This document shows positions 16,080 to 23,701 of a DNA stretch of 25,056 nt, in pieces. Source of the stretch: CAZSNH01 sp052388455 (lineage in GTDB: Bacteria > Pseudomonadota > Alphaproteobacteria > Rhizobiales > Hyphomicrobiaceae). A model generated the notes under the pieces. It was not told the origin of the DNA. It ran no database searches and worked only from the letters and a program-made list of their open reading frames with translations. A program made the position numbers and the translations under genes. The DNA lies in NCBI GenBank assembly GCA_052388455.1, contig JBQTIA010000064.1, positions 1-25,056 on the forward strand, given 5' to 3'. Positions within the stretch are counted from its first letter, which is position 1. Each line of letters opens with the position of its first letter.

Positions 16080-16185
16080 GCAACCCTCTCTTGTTCGGCG
16101 ACCTGTTGTTCTGCCGGTTGCGCTTGGGTTCCGGCCGGCTCAGTATCCTCACAGCTCCTCGGCACGGACGCCAGCGAGGTTTGCG

Positions 16186-16593
16186 ATGCCGCTCGAAATC
16201 GCCCCGGAAAAGGTGGCGCACGTCATCATCAAGGCGCGTGAATATGACGCCAAGGTCGGCGCCTGGAACGACAATCCGCTCGAAGGTGACGCGGCCGAGG
16301 ATCCGCAGTCCATACTGGAAGGCTTCGCCGCCGATCCGACGCGCGCCGAACTGACGGGGTTCATCAACATGCTCAATGTCGACGAGCAGGCGCATCTCGT
16401 CGCCCTGGTGTGGATCGGGCGAGGAACCTTCGAGGCGGAGGAACTCGACGAGGCGGTCAGCACGGCGCGCTCCGAGCGCACCAACGCCACGTCGAGCTAT
16501 CTGCTCGGCATTCCACTGCTGTCCGACTATCTGGAGGAAGGTCTCGAAAAGCTCGGCTATTCGGTCGAGGATATCGAGAACGACGTGCTGTGA
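16186..16593 (+). CDS. DUF3775 domain-containing protein
   Basis: Small acidic cytoplasmic protein of 135 residues with no signal peptide or membrane segment. It matches the DUF3775 pattern common in Alphaproteobacteria: an N-terminal IAPEKVAHVIIKAREYDAKV, then ELTGFINMLNVDEQAHLVALVWIGRG and a C-terminal LGIPLLSDYLEEGLEKLG. The fold looks all-helical. No function has been established for the family and none is proposed. ATG at 16186 is supported by GAGGT seven to eight bases upstream; the frame stays open to 16036 over the UDG end without homology. The next gene converges 22 bp away. Confidence 0.85.
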   Translation: MPLEIAPEKVAHVIIKAREYDAKVGAWNDNPLEGDAAEDPQSILEGFAADPTRAELTGFINMLNVDEQAHLVALVWIGRGTFEAEELDEAVSTARSERTNATSSYLLGIPLLSDYLEEGLEKLGYSVEDIENDVL

Positions 16594-16615
16594 CGGCCGA
16601 TCGACTGTGGCCGCG

Positions 16616-17257
16616 TCACGTTTTTACGCGGCGACCGAAAGTGCCGCGTGTGCGTGCAAGGTCGGCGGCCTCGTCGACGTCGTCGAGCGTGGCGAGCAGC
16701 GCGACACGCAGGGCACGACCGCCTTGCCCCGAGAGATTGCCGAGGGTGTCCGCAAGCGCGTGCTCGCTCGACCAGCGAATGTCTCGAAAGATGTCCGGCG
16801 TTCGCGGAAAACGCTTGAGCCCGATCAGCCAGTAGCCGCCGTCGGAGGCAGGCCCCACCACCGCATCGTGACGCCCGAGCGCGCGGAACGCGGCGCGGAT
16901 GTGGGCGGCATCGACCTCGGGGCAGTCGCTGCCGATGATGACGACCGGCCCCGGCGGCAGCCGATTCATGATGCGCTGCATGCGCTGGCCGAGGTTGCCG
17001 CGTCCCTGGCCGATGCGGGCGAGTGTGCGTGGCCATGCCGGCGAACTCCGCGCGGTATCCGGAGAGACGGCGAGCAGGGTCGTCCATTCCCCGCCGAGAC
17101 GGGAGAGCAGCGCCGCGGTGGCGTGCCGGTAGAAGCCCGTTGCAGCAACCGCGCCCATGCCGCGCGCCAAGCGGGTCTTCACGCGGCCGGCGTGGGGTTC
17201 CTTCACCATCACCACCAGACGGCAGGCGAAAGGATTGCGCGGAGCGACCGTCGTCAT
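16616..17257 (-). CDS. TIGR04282/DUF2064 glycosyltransferase-like protein
   Basis: Nucleotide-diphospho-sugar transferase fold protein of 213 residues. The N-terminal VMVKEPHAGRVKTRLARGMG is the nucleotide-binding strand and loop, VVIIGSDCPEVDAAHI is the DxD-like central motif, and VVGPASDGGYWLIGL is the family signature. Proteins of this group usually sit next to a TIGR04283 transferase, as here, where ATG overlaps the partner's stop by 4 bp (17254-17257). The pair probably acts together, but the sugar and acceptor are unknown. The frame is open to 17332, but the extension lies inside the partner gene. Confidence 0.88.
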   Translation of the reverse strand: MTTVAPRNPFACRLVVMVKEPHAGRVKTRLARGMGAVAATGFYRHATAALLSRLGGEWTTLLAVSPDTARSSPAWPRTLARIGQGRGNLGQRMQRIMNRLPPGPVVIIGSDCPEVDAAHIRAAFRALGRHDAVVGPASDGGYWLIGLKRFPRTPDIFRDIRWSSEHALADTLGNLSGQGGRALRVALLATLDDVDEAADLARTRGTFGRRVKT

Positions 17258-17961
17258 CGGGTCGGAGGCCGGCCGAGATAGCGCGCCGCGAGGCGGGCCG
17301 GGTCGCCGCCACAGGCATAGGAAAGCAGGCACGACTGATTTCGCAGCACGCGCCGCACGTAGCCGTCGCGACGGTAGCGGTCGGCGCTGGTTATGGCCCG
17401 CGAGCCCAGCATGGCGATGCGGGACCGGCCCAGTCGGCGTGCGAAGTCGACGTCCTCCATGATGGGCAGCGGACGGTAGCCGCCGACGGCGTCGTAGAGA
17501 CGCCGCGAAATCAGCAAACCCTGGTCACCGAACGGCAGGCGGAACAGGCGGTTGCGCAGCGCCACGCCACGTTCGACGATGCGCGCGGCCATGCCGTGAT
17601 CGTCGAGCGCGAAGCGGAACGCCGCCGCCCTGTCCGGCCGCGCGCCCCGATCGACGTCACGCATAAAATCGCTGGCTTCGGAATCCCAGCCGGGTGCGAG
17701 CACGGTGTCGGCGTGCAGGAACATCAGCCAGGAGCAGCGTGCCGCGCCGGCACCGGCCCCGAGTTGCGACCCTCGCCCGCGCACCGCCTCTATGATGACC
17801 GCGCCGGCCTCGTCGGCGATGGCGCGGGTTCCGTCGGTCGAACCCCCATCGGACACGATGAGTTCGCGCACCACACCGTCCATCGCCGCCGGAACGAGCG
17901 CCGCCAGGGTGCGGGTCAGATGGGCTTCCGCATCGAGGGTGGGAATGACGACGCTGATCAT
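17254..17961 (-). CDS. TIGR04283 family glycosyltransferase (GT2 fold)
   Basis: GT-A fold transferase of about 235 residues. The opening MISVVIPTLDAEAHL, the ELIVSDGGSTDGT loop and the WLMFLHADT segment with its metal-binding HAD are standard family 2 features. A later FGDQGLLISRRLYDAVGGY and PIMEDVDFARRL fit the TIGR04283 group. ATG at 17961 gives the family opening; an in-frame ATG at 17973 would add four residues. It pairs with the DUF2064 enzyme downstream. Substrates are unknown. It diverges from the radical SAM gene across a 140-bp gap containing a GTTC-N7-GTTC box. Confidence 0.88.
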   Translation of the reverse strand: MISVVIPTLDAEAHLTRTLAALVPAAMDGVVRELIVSDGGSTDGTRAIADEAGAVIIEAVRGRGSQLGAGAGAARCSWLMFLHADTVLAPGWDSEASDFMRDVDRGARPDRAAAFRFALDDHGMAARIVERGVALRNRLFRLPFGDQGLLISRRLYDAVGGYRPLPIMEDVDFARRLGRSRIAMLGSRAITSADRYRRDGYVRRVLRNQSCLLSYACGGDPARLAARYLGRPPTR

Positions 17962-18043
17962 GCCGGTTCTCATTCCGCTATCTAAACCGGTTCACTGGCA
18001 CGTCCCGGCCCCTGCCAACAAGATGACCGATGGCGCGACAATT

Positions 18044-18058
18044 GTTCTTTATTTGTTC
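18044..18058 (+). promoter_or_regulatory. putative LexA (SOS) box, GTTC-N7-GTTC
   Basis: GTTC TTTATTT GTTC is an exact match to the direct-repeat SOS box known for alphaproteobacterial LexA. It is AT-rich in the spacer and lies 43 bp upstream of the radical SAM gene, within the interval that also faces a glycosyltransferase gene on the other strand. Spacing and position fit repression of the radical SAM-rnhB unit. One such 8-base match per 25 kb by chance is not unlikely, so position is the main support. Confidence 0.6.
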
Positions 18059-18101
18059 TTCGGCGGCTGCTAAGGCTTCAACCCTGAGCGGAGAGGTTCG
18101 C

Positions 18102-19235
18102 ATGGCCGAGAGGCAGACCGGTCGCAAGACACAGAGCCAGTTGAATCGCCTGTCGACCCGCCGCGAGCCGGTCCGCTCCGAGCTGCGGCGCGGCCGGGGC
18201 GCGCGATCGAATGCCGGTGGGCGCTTCGAAGCCGCTGATCGAACCTCTTTCGACGACGGGTGGGAAAGCCTCGCCGAGCTGCCGTCATTCGCAACCGAGG
18301 TCATGGAGGATCACGCGCGCTCCATCATCACCCGCAACGACAGCCCGGATATTTCGTTCGACCGATCGATCAATCCCTACCGAGGGTGCGAGCACGGCTG
18401 CATCTACTGCTACGCACGGCCGACGCACGCCTACCTCGGGCACTCCGCCGGACTCGACTTCGAGACCAAGCTCTACGCCAAGCCGGAGGCCGCGAAGCTG
18501 CTCGAGAGTGAGCTGGCGAAGCCCGGCTACGTCCCGGCGACGATGGCGCTCGGCACCAATACCGACCCCTATCAGCCGATCGAGCGCGAGCGGCGCATCA
18601 CCCGCTCGATCCTCGAAGTGCTCGAACGCTGCGGACATCCGGTCGGCATCGTCACCAAGTCGGCGCTGGTGGTGCGCGACATCGACATCCTCGCCCGCAT
18701 GGCGGAGCGCGGGCTCGCCAAGGTGGCCCTCTCGGTCACCACCCTCGACCGGGGGCTTGCGCGCAGCATGGAGCCCAGAGCTTCGACTCCACCCAAGCGC
18801 ATCGAGGCGCTGAACAAGCTGTCGGAGGCCGGCATCCCGACCGCCGTCATGGTCGCGCCGATCATTCCAGCGCTCAACGACAGCGAGATCGAGGCGATCC
18901 TGACCGAGGCGGCCGCCGCGGGAGTTGGCGAGGCGGGATACGTGCTCTTGCGCCTGCCGCTCGAGATCAAGACCCTGTTTCGCGAATGGCTGGCGGAGGA
19001 GCAGAAAGACAGGGCAGCCCGGGTCATTCATCTCCTCCAGTCGATGCACGCCGGACAGGATTACCGCGCCGAATTCGGGCTGCGCCAGCGCGGCTCTGGC
19101 CCCTACGCCGAGCAGATCGGCCAGCGGTTCCGGCTGGCGGCGCACCGCCTGGGTCTCAACAGTGAGAAACGCCGGCTCAGAACCGACCTGTTTCGGCCGC
19201 CGATCCCGCCCGGCGGGCAGATGGCGCTGTTTTGA
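18102..19235 (+). CDS. PA0069 family radical SAM protein
   Basis: Radical SAM protein of 377 residues, in the COG1533 group that also contains spore photoproduct lyase. The SAM-binding cluster motif is GCEHGCIYCYARPTH, a CxxxCxxC with three cysteines, at about residues 97-105, preceded by SINPYRG. TNTDPYQPIERERRITRSIL, VALSVTTLD and VMVAPIIPALND follow as the barrel strands. The N-terminal 70 residues are basic and Arg-rich. The reaction is not established; a DNA-repair role is only suggested by kinship and by the SOS-type box upstream. ATG at 18102 has GGAGAGG before it; the frame is open to 18030 but that part covers the box region. rnhB follows 30 bp later. Confidence 0.9.
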   Translation: MAERQTGRKTQSQLNRLSTRREPVRSELRRGRGARSNAGGRFEAADRTSFDDGWESLAELPSFATEVMEDHARSIITRNDSPDISFDRSINPYRGCEHGCIYCYARPTHAYLGHSAGLDFETKLYAKPEAAKLLESELAKPGYVPATMALGTNTDPYQPIERERRITRSILEVLERCGHPVGIVTKSALVVRDIDILARMAERGLAKVALSVTTLDRGLARSMEPRASTPPKRIEALNKLSEAGIPTAVMVAPIIPALNDSEIEAILTEAAAAGVGEAGYVLLRLPLEIKTLFREWLAEEQKDRAARVIHLLQSMHAGQDYRAEFGLRQRGSGPYAEQIGQRFRLAAHRLGLNSEKRRLRTDLFRPPIPPGGQMALF

Positions 19236-19265
19236 CAGGAAGGGGTCAAGTCGCGATCCTCTGGC

Positions 19266-19931
19266 ATGAGGATCATCGATTCGCCGCAGCGTCCGGCTTT
19301 CCGGCCGACTTTCGAGCTGGAAGCCGTCGAACTTGAACTGGGCCGCCGTCCAGTCGCCGGGGTGGACGAGGCCGGGCGTGGTCCCTGGGCCGGTCCCGTG
19401 GTCGCCGCGGCGGTGGTGCTCGATCCCGCGCGGCTGCCGGACGGCATCGACGATTCGAAGGCGCTGGACGAAGCCATGCGGGAGACCGTTTACGAGCGCA
19501 TCGTCGCCACCAGCCGCTTCGCCGTCGGCATAGCCGATGTCGTGCGCATCGATCGCGACAACATCCTCGCAGCCACGCTGTGGGCCATGGCCGAGGCGAT
19601 CGCCGGCCTGCCGGAGGTGCCAGAGCTCGTCCTCGTCGACGGCAACCGGGCGCCGCGGCTCGCCTGCGAGACGCGCACCATCGTGAAGGGCGACGCCAAA
19701 TGCCTGTCGATCGCCGCCGCGTCGATCGTCGCCAAGGTCACGCGCGACCGGCTGATGATCGAACTGGCGCGGACGCTGCCCGGCTACGGCTTCGAGCGTC
19801 ACAAGGGGTACGGGACACCCGAGCACAAGGTGGCCTTGAGCCGGCTCGGCGTCAGTCCGCATCACCGGCGGTCGTTCCGCCCGGTGCAACTCGCGCTCGG
19901 CCTCGGCATTGCCGGAGCAGCGGCCGAATGA
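19266..19931 (+). CDS. rnhB: ribonuclease HII
   Basis: Endonuclease that cuts RNA in RNA-DNA hybrids and starts removal of single ribonucleotides from DNA. The catalytic Asp34-Glu35 lie in GVDEAGRGPWAGPVV, a third Asp in LVLVDGNRAP, and the fourth in IAAASIVAKVTRDRLM. GYGFERHKGYGTPEHKVAL is the family's C-terminal substrate-recognition block. Length of 221 residues is normal. It follows the radical SAM gene by 30 bp on the same strand and is probably cotranscribed, which would place it under the same SOS-type box. The stop lies 16 bp from the convergent YiiX-like gene. Confidence 0.95.
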   Translation: MRIIDSPQRPAFRPTFELEAVELELGRRPVAGVDEAGRGPWAGPVVAAAVVLDPARLPDGIDDSKALDEAMRETVYERIVATSRFAVGIADVVRIDRDNILAATLWAMAEAIAGLPEVPELVLVDGNRAPRLACETRTIVKGDAKCLSIAAASIVAKVTRDRLMIELARTLPGYGFERHKGYGTPEHKVALSRLGVSPHHRRSFRPVQLALGLGIAGAAAE

Positions 19932-19947
19932 ACTCCGCGTCGGCGGC

Positions 19948-21321
19948 TCAGCGCGGCGCGACGAGGTAGCCGATCTCGCCGTCGGCCCTCTCGCGCAGCG
20001 ACTCGAGATGAGCAGAGATCTCGCGCGGGTGGGCCGGACGACCGAGCATCCGGATGGTGTCGTCTTCCAGCGCAGACAGGCTTTTCATGATCTCTTCGCC
20101 GGTCTGATGCAGCATCGCAATGACGGCGATGGCCCGCCGGCTCATGTTCGCCGGAACGCGGTGGAAGGTACTCTCCATCAGGTCCTTGGCATCCTCCGAC
20201 AGGAAGCTCGCCGCGCGCCCGACAGTGGAGATGGCAGCGATCAGCGGCGTTTCCTGGAACGTCCAGCCGTGCTCCTCCATCCATTGAAACACCTTGTCCA
20301 TCATCAGATCCTGCAACCGCAGCATCGAGGTCTGGCTGTAGTCCTGCCATTCCGCGACGAGGTCGAAATCCGGCTCCAGGTCGATGTCGGCGGGGGCGAA
20401 CGTCTCCGCGGCCCTGACGCCGATACGGTCGAAGAAATCGCGGTTCTTCATGTCGAGCCGCGTCTTGAAGGTCGGCAGCAGATATTTGCCTTCACTCGCC
20501 CCGTCGTAAGCCTGCCGGACCAGCTTGGAGCAGAACAGGCTGTCGTAGGAGTCGAGCCCGAACGAGAAATCGTATTGGATGCGACGCTGCCAGCGTCCGC
20601 GCGACTTTCTCACCCGCCGCTCGATGGAAGCCGCCGCGCGCTGGGCCAGATCGGCGCTGCGGTGACGATAGAGGACGGCGCGTGCCAACCCCTCGTTGAC
20701 GAAGCTCTCCAGCGGCGTGATGACCGAGCCTGCCTCGATCAGGGCTTCGACGATCCACGGCTGATCGGCCTCGTCGCGGAAGACGACGCCGACATGGCTG
20801 AACTGGCTGTCGACATCGCCGATGCGGGCGATGGCGGCGCTGTTGTGAGCGGTGCCGCGGACCAGCAGCACGTCGCCGGACCGGAAGGGAATATGCGATC
20901 CGTCGTAGAAGCGCGGATTGATGAAGGTGCGGCTGGACGGGCCGGTGAACGCCCGGCGGTCGGCTTCGGAACGGGCAAAGCCGTTGGCCAGCTCGCCGAG
21001 CATGTCGACGCCGTAGCGTGAGATGCGGAACACGTCGCGCAGCGCCCGCTCCACATCGCTGGAGATCAATTTGCGTTGCTGCCAGTCGCCGATCTGGCGA
21101 CGCAGCTCGAGCCGCATCTCGAAGATGGCCTGCATCAGGGAGGGCGCGATGCGGCGTACCTGTCGCAGGTCGTAGCGGTCGAGATCGACTTCGAAAACCG
21201 TCTTGTAGATGCGCCTCAGGTTGGCGGCCAGGTCGGCCGCGCCGACCACTGGCTTCCGCGCCAGGGCCTGCAGGGCCAGAAAATCCGCGACGATCCCCGT
21301 CGGCTCACCGGCTGCGCTCAC
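19948..21321 (-). CDS. YiiX/YebB-like (DUF830) putative cysteine hydrolase with long helical flanks
   Basis: Protein of about 457 residues with a central permuted papain/NlpC-P60-like domain at about residues 145-275. The candidate catalytic residues are His176 in SQFSHVGVVF and Cys264 in DSLFCSKLVRQAY, with GDVLLVRG before them and an acidic residue in WIVEALIEAG. The E. coli relative is only about 200 residues, so the N-terminal 140 and C-terminal 180 residues, both helix-rich, are additions. No signal peptide or membrane helix is evident, suggesting a cytoplasmic protein. Substrate is unknown; related enzymes are amidases or lipid hydrolases. GTG at 21321 is chosen because GGGGAGTG lies shortly upstream; the frame is open to 21576, overlapping ccrM. 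Confidence 0.75.
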   Translation of the reverse strand: MSAAGEPTGIVADFLALQALARKPVVGAADLAANLRRIYKTVFEVDLDRYDLRQVRRIAPSLMQAIFEMRLELRRQIGDWQQRKLISSDVERALRDVFRISRYGVDMLGELANGFARSEADRRAFTGPSSRTFINPRFYDGSHIPFRSGDVLLVRGTAHNSAAIARIGDVDSQFSHVGVVFRDEADQPWIVEALIEAGSVITPLESFVNEGLARAVLYRHRSADLAQRAAASIERRVRKSRGRWQRRIQYDFSFGLDSYDSLFCSKLVRQAYDGASEGKYLLPTFKTRLDMKNRDFFDRIGVRAAETFAPADIDLEPDFDLVAEWQDYSQTSMLRLQDLMMDKVFQWMEEHGWTFQETPLIAAISTVGRAASFLSEDAKDLMESTFHRVPANMSRRAIAVIAMLHQTGEEIMKSLSALEDDTIRMLGRPAHPREISAHLESLRERADGEIGYLVAPR

Positions 21322-21544
21322 CGCACCACTCCCCACACCCGTTGTCCCCAGCTTTTCCCAAGTCTGCCACCTGTCCGCGGTCAAAGGCGGACGAAAGGAA
21401 GGCAAATCGTGGTGCCGCGCCACTCGGCGGGCCGTTGCCTGCGGGCGATCGGCCAAAGGCTTAGCAAAGGCGCCATGCCGGTTGCAATCGGGGTGCGCCG
21501 GGCGAGGGACCGTCGGACGCTCTGCGATGGGCCGTCGTCGCGGA

Positions 21545-22708
21545 TCAGCCTGCGGTGGCCACAAGTCCAGGACCACTCAGTCCGAGCTTGCGCTTGGCTT
21601 CCTCTCGCAGGGCATCGATCGGCGTCAATCCGCCGTCGGCTTCGAAATGCCAAAAGGTCCAGCCGTTGCAAGCCGCCTTGCCCTGCACCACGGCGCCGAG
21701 GCGGTGAATGGATCCCTGGTGACCCGGCACCGCGAGGCTGCCGTCCGCCTTGATCTCGGCACGGATGGATCGGCGCTCGTCGAACAGCGGCGAGCCGGCC
21801 CTCAACATGCCGAGTTCGACGATGGCACCGAAGGGCACACGCGGCTCGGCGCGCTTCGAACGCATGGTGGCGAGCGAAAGGGTCGGCAGCGGTGCAACCG
21901 CCGCGATGCGCTCGCGGGCGGCTCGCACGTAATCCTCGTCGCGCTCGATGCCGATGCAGCGCCGGCCGAGCCGCTTCGCCGACGCACCCGTCGTGCCGGT
22001 GCCGAAAAACGGATCGAGCACCAGATCGCCGGCGTTGGTCGAGGCGAGCAGCACCCGGTTCAGCAGCGCTTCCGGCTTCTGCGTCGGGTGGGCCTTGCGT
22101 CCGCCATCGTCCTTCAGCCGCTCCGGACCCGAGCAGATCGGCAGCAGCCAGTCGGATCGCATCTGGAGATCGTCGTTGAGAACCTTCAGGCTCTCATAAT
22201 TGAAGGTGTAGCGGGACTTGGCGTCGCGCGCCGCCCAGATCAGTGTTTCATGCGCGTTGGTCAGCCGCCGGCCGCGGAAGTTCGGCATTGGGTTGACCTT
22301 GCGCCAGACGACGTCGTTCAGGATCCAGAAGCCCTGGTCCTGCAGCGCGGCGCCGAGGCGGAAGATGTTGTGATAGGAGCCGATGACCCACAGGGCGCCG
22401 TCGGGCTTCAGCACCCGGCGGCACTCGGCGAGCCAGGCGCGGCTGAAACGGTCGTACTCCGCGAAGCTCGCGAACTTGTCCCAGGCGTCGTCGACGCCGT
22501 CGACACGCGTGTTGTTCGGGCGCAGGAGGTCGCCGTCGAGCTGCAGGTTATAGGGGGGATCGGCGAAGACCAGATCTACACATCGATCCGGTAATCGGCG
22601 AAGCTGGTCGAGACAGTCGCCGACCAGGATGCCGCCTCGATCGAGGCAGGAATCGACCACGCGGCTATGAGTGGGAGCACTTTCGCTCCGACGACGACGC
22701 AACACCAT
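21545..22708 (-). CDS. ccrM: CcrM-type adenine DNA methyltransferase (GANTC)
   Basis: Solitary N6-adenine methyltransferase that methylates GANTC and, in Alphaproteobacteria, ties DNA methylation state to the cell cycle. The catalytic motif DPPYNLQL begins at residue 50 and the SAM-binding FGTGTTG at about 235, the motif order of beta-class enzymes. The target-recognition part includes NPMPNFRGRRLTNAHETLIWA. A C-terminal domain of about 80 residues (VPFGAIVELGMLRAG ... GKAACNGWTFWHFE) is the extension needed for CcrM activity. The 387 residues are slightly long for the family (about 360). No restriction enzyme partner is nearby. CtrA-type and LexA-type boxes lie upstream. GANTC specificity is inferred from similarity. 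Confidence 0.93.
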   Translation of the reverse strand: MVLRRRRSESAPTHSRVVDSCLDRGGILVGDCLDQLRRLPDRCVDLVFADPPYNLQLDGDLLRPNNTRVDGVDDAWDKFASFAEYDRFSRAWLAECRRVLKPDGALWVIGSYHNIFRLGAALQDQGFWILNDVVWRKVNPMPNFRGRRLTNAHETLIWAARDAKSRYTFNYESLKVLNDDLQMRSDWLLPICSGPERLKDDGGRKAHPTQKPEALLNRVLLASTNAGDLVLDPFFGTGTTGASAKRLGRRCIGIERDEDYVRAARERIAAVAPLPTLSLATMRSKRAEPRVPFGAIVELGMLRAGSPLFDERRSIRAEIKADGSLAVPGHQGSIHRLGAVVQGKAACNGWTFWHFEADGGLTPIDALREEAKRKLGLSGPGLVATAG

Positions 22709-22814
22709 TCGAAGCTACTCTTACCGACTTCCCACACGTGCCAGGGATCCATGGCTTACTCCGCAGACCGCGAAACGCACACCATCCGGTAAACAAAGTG
22801 TAAACCCGGAATGG

Positions 22815-22830
22815 TTAAGTTTCCGTTAAC
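22815..22830. promoter_or_regulatory. putative CtrA box, TTAA-N7-TTAAC
   Basis: TTAA GTTTCCG TTAA is an exact match to the CtrA consensus, and each strand reads with a trailing C (TTAAC). It lies 107 bp upstream of ccrM and 224 bp before the divergent secreted-protein gene. CtrA is known to control ccrM in Caulobacter and Brucella. With GC-rich composition such a match is expected well under once in 25 kb by chance. Confidence 0.7.
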
Positions 22831-22880
22831 GCTGCGGCGTCCAGCGCGAACCCTGGTCGACCATGACGGACGATCTTGGC

Positions 22881-22895
22881 GAACAAATGTCGAAC
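22881..22895. promoter_or_regulatory. putative LexA (SOS) box, GAAC-N7-GAAC
   Basis: GAAC AAATGTC GAAC is the reverse complement of GTTC-GACATTT-GTTC, the direct-repeat SOS box. It shares ATTT before the second GTTC with the box at 18044-18058. It lies 173 bp from ccrM and 158 bp from the secreted-protein gene on the other side; which gene it serves is unclear. Confidence 0.45.
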
Positions 22896-23053
22896 AAAAA
22901 TGCAGATAAAACCGCGGGCATGGGCATGTCGGGATCGCGCCGCATTTGCCAGCCTGAGGCCGATGCGGTTCGGCGCTGTCGTCCGGTCGTGCAAATCCGT
23001 GAATAGTCTCTGAGAGTGTTCGGGCCGCGAGGCGTCGTTGCGGGAGATGAAAC

Positions 23054-23479
23054 ATGACAGCGAGCCGCTGTGATCGTTGGCAGTGCGGGGGGCGGAGGAT
23101 GGTCGTCGCGGCCGCGGCGGCCCTGTCCTTGGCTGGCACTCCGAGCCTGTCGGTCGCAGATAGCGACATCGCCGGAGCGTGGACCGGCGGCGGATCGGTC
23201 GCCTTCGCCACCGGCACCCGTGAGAAGGCCCGCTGCCGGGCCACTTACGTGAAGAGCGGGGCGACGAGCTACACCATCAGCGCGATCTGTGCGACGGCCT
23301 CGGGCAAGGTCGTGCAGACGGCGAGCATCAAGCGCACCGGTCCCTCCACCTATGCCGGCAGCTTCTACAACGCCGACTACGACACCAGCGGCAGCATCCA
23401 GGTCGCCGTGCGAGGCAATAGCCAGAACGTGACGCTGACCAGTCCACTCGCCAACGCTTCGCTGCGGCTCAGCCGCTGA
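23054..23479 (+). CDS. small secreted protein, tandem paralogue 1
   Basis: Predicted exported protein of 141 residues with no recognised function. The N terminus has an Arg-containing head and a hydrophobic stretch VVAAAAALSLAG, with a likely cleavage near SVA-DS. The mature part (about 104 residues) is rich in Ser, Thr and Gly, has alternating beta-like character, and carries two cysteines, in EKARCRATY and ICATASG, suggesting one disulfide. It aligns without gaps to the second copy at 23702-24133, with about 56 of 104 mature positions identical by hand count. The start has GGGAGA eight bases upstream. A beta-sandwich or lipocalin-like fold is possible but not shown. Confidence 0.78.
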   Translation: MTASRCDRWQCGGRRMVVAAAAALSLAGTPSLSVADSDIAGAWTGGGSVAFATGTREKARCRATYVKSGATSYTISAICATASGKVVQTASIKRTGPSTYAGSFYNADYDTSGSIQVAVRGNSQNVTLTSPLANASLRLSR

Positions 23480-23608
23480 CAGTCGCCGCTTCGTCGAGAG
23501 GCCCGAGGTTCAGACTTTCGATTGCGGAGTTCACGCCGCCGGTAATCACAATGCAGTGCAGCGGCGCCGGATTGTCGGCAGACCACTGGCTATTTGAGGG
23601 ACACGCTG

Positions 23609-23614
23609 TATATT
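23609..23614 (+). promoter_or_regulatory. possible -10 element upstream of secreted paralogue 2
   Basis: TATATT lies 87 bp before the second secreted gene, in the 222-bp gap between the paralogues. CTGGCT lies 17 bp upstream as a poor -35 match. It suggests the second copy may have its own promoter rather than relying on read-through. Confidence 0.25.
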
Positions 23615-23701
23615 CTACGTGAGGTCGCGCGGCGGTTGTGTCCCTGTTTCGGTCGTCAGCGGCCCGGCGGACTTTCCACGTAACGCGTATTGGGGTCGAC
23701 C

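Larger units (their letters stand above)
22709..23053. other. 345-bp divergent regulatory interval (ccrM / secreted protein)
   Basis: No convincing gene is present. It holds a perfect CtrA-type box (22815-22829) and a GAAC-N7-GAAC box (22881-22895). A direct repeat GTTTAC-N5-GTTTAC also lies on the minus strand at about 22789-22806, between the CtrA box and ccrM. AT content is higher here than in the flanking genes, as expected for a promoter-rich stretch. Confidence 0.6.

Noticed and set aside
18285..19889. Open frame of 534 codons on the minus strand opposite the radical SAM gene and rnhB
   Set aside because: It crosses two strongly supported plus-strand genes and has no domain signature.
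19948..22708. ccrM and its neighbour considered as a restriction-modification or phage-defence system
   Set aside because: The methyltransferase is of the solitary cell-cycle type with the CcrM C-terminal domain, and the neighbour resembles YiiX rather than a nuclease.
22900..23013. Short plus-strand frame (37 codons) starting 4 bp after the GAAC-N7-GAAC box, considered as an SOS-induced small inhibitor
   Set aside because: No Shine-Dalgarno, no hydrophobic helix as in SidA-type peptides, and the ATG is too close to the box to be downstream of a normal promoter.
22756..23244. 162-codon open frame on the minus strand through the ccrM upstream interval
   Set aside because: It overlaps the secreted-protein gene and both regulatory boxes, and its translation has no family-like features.
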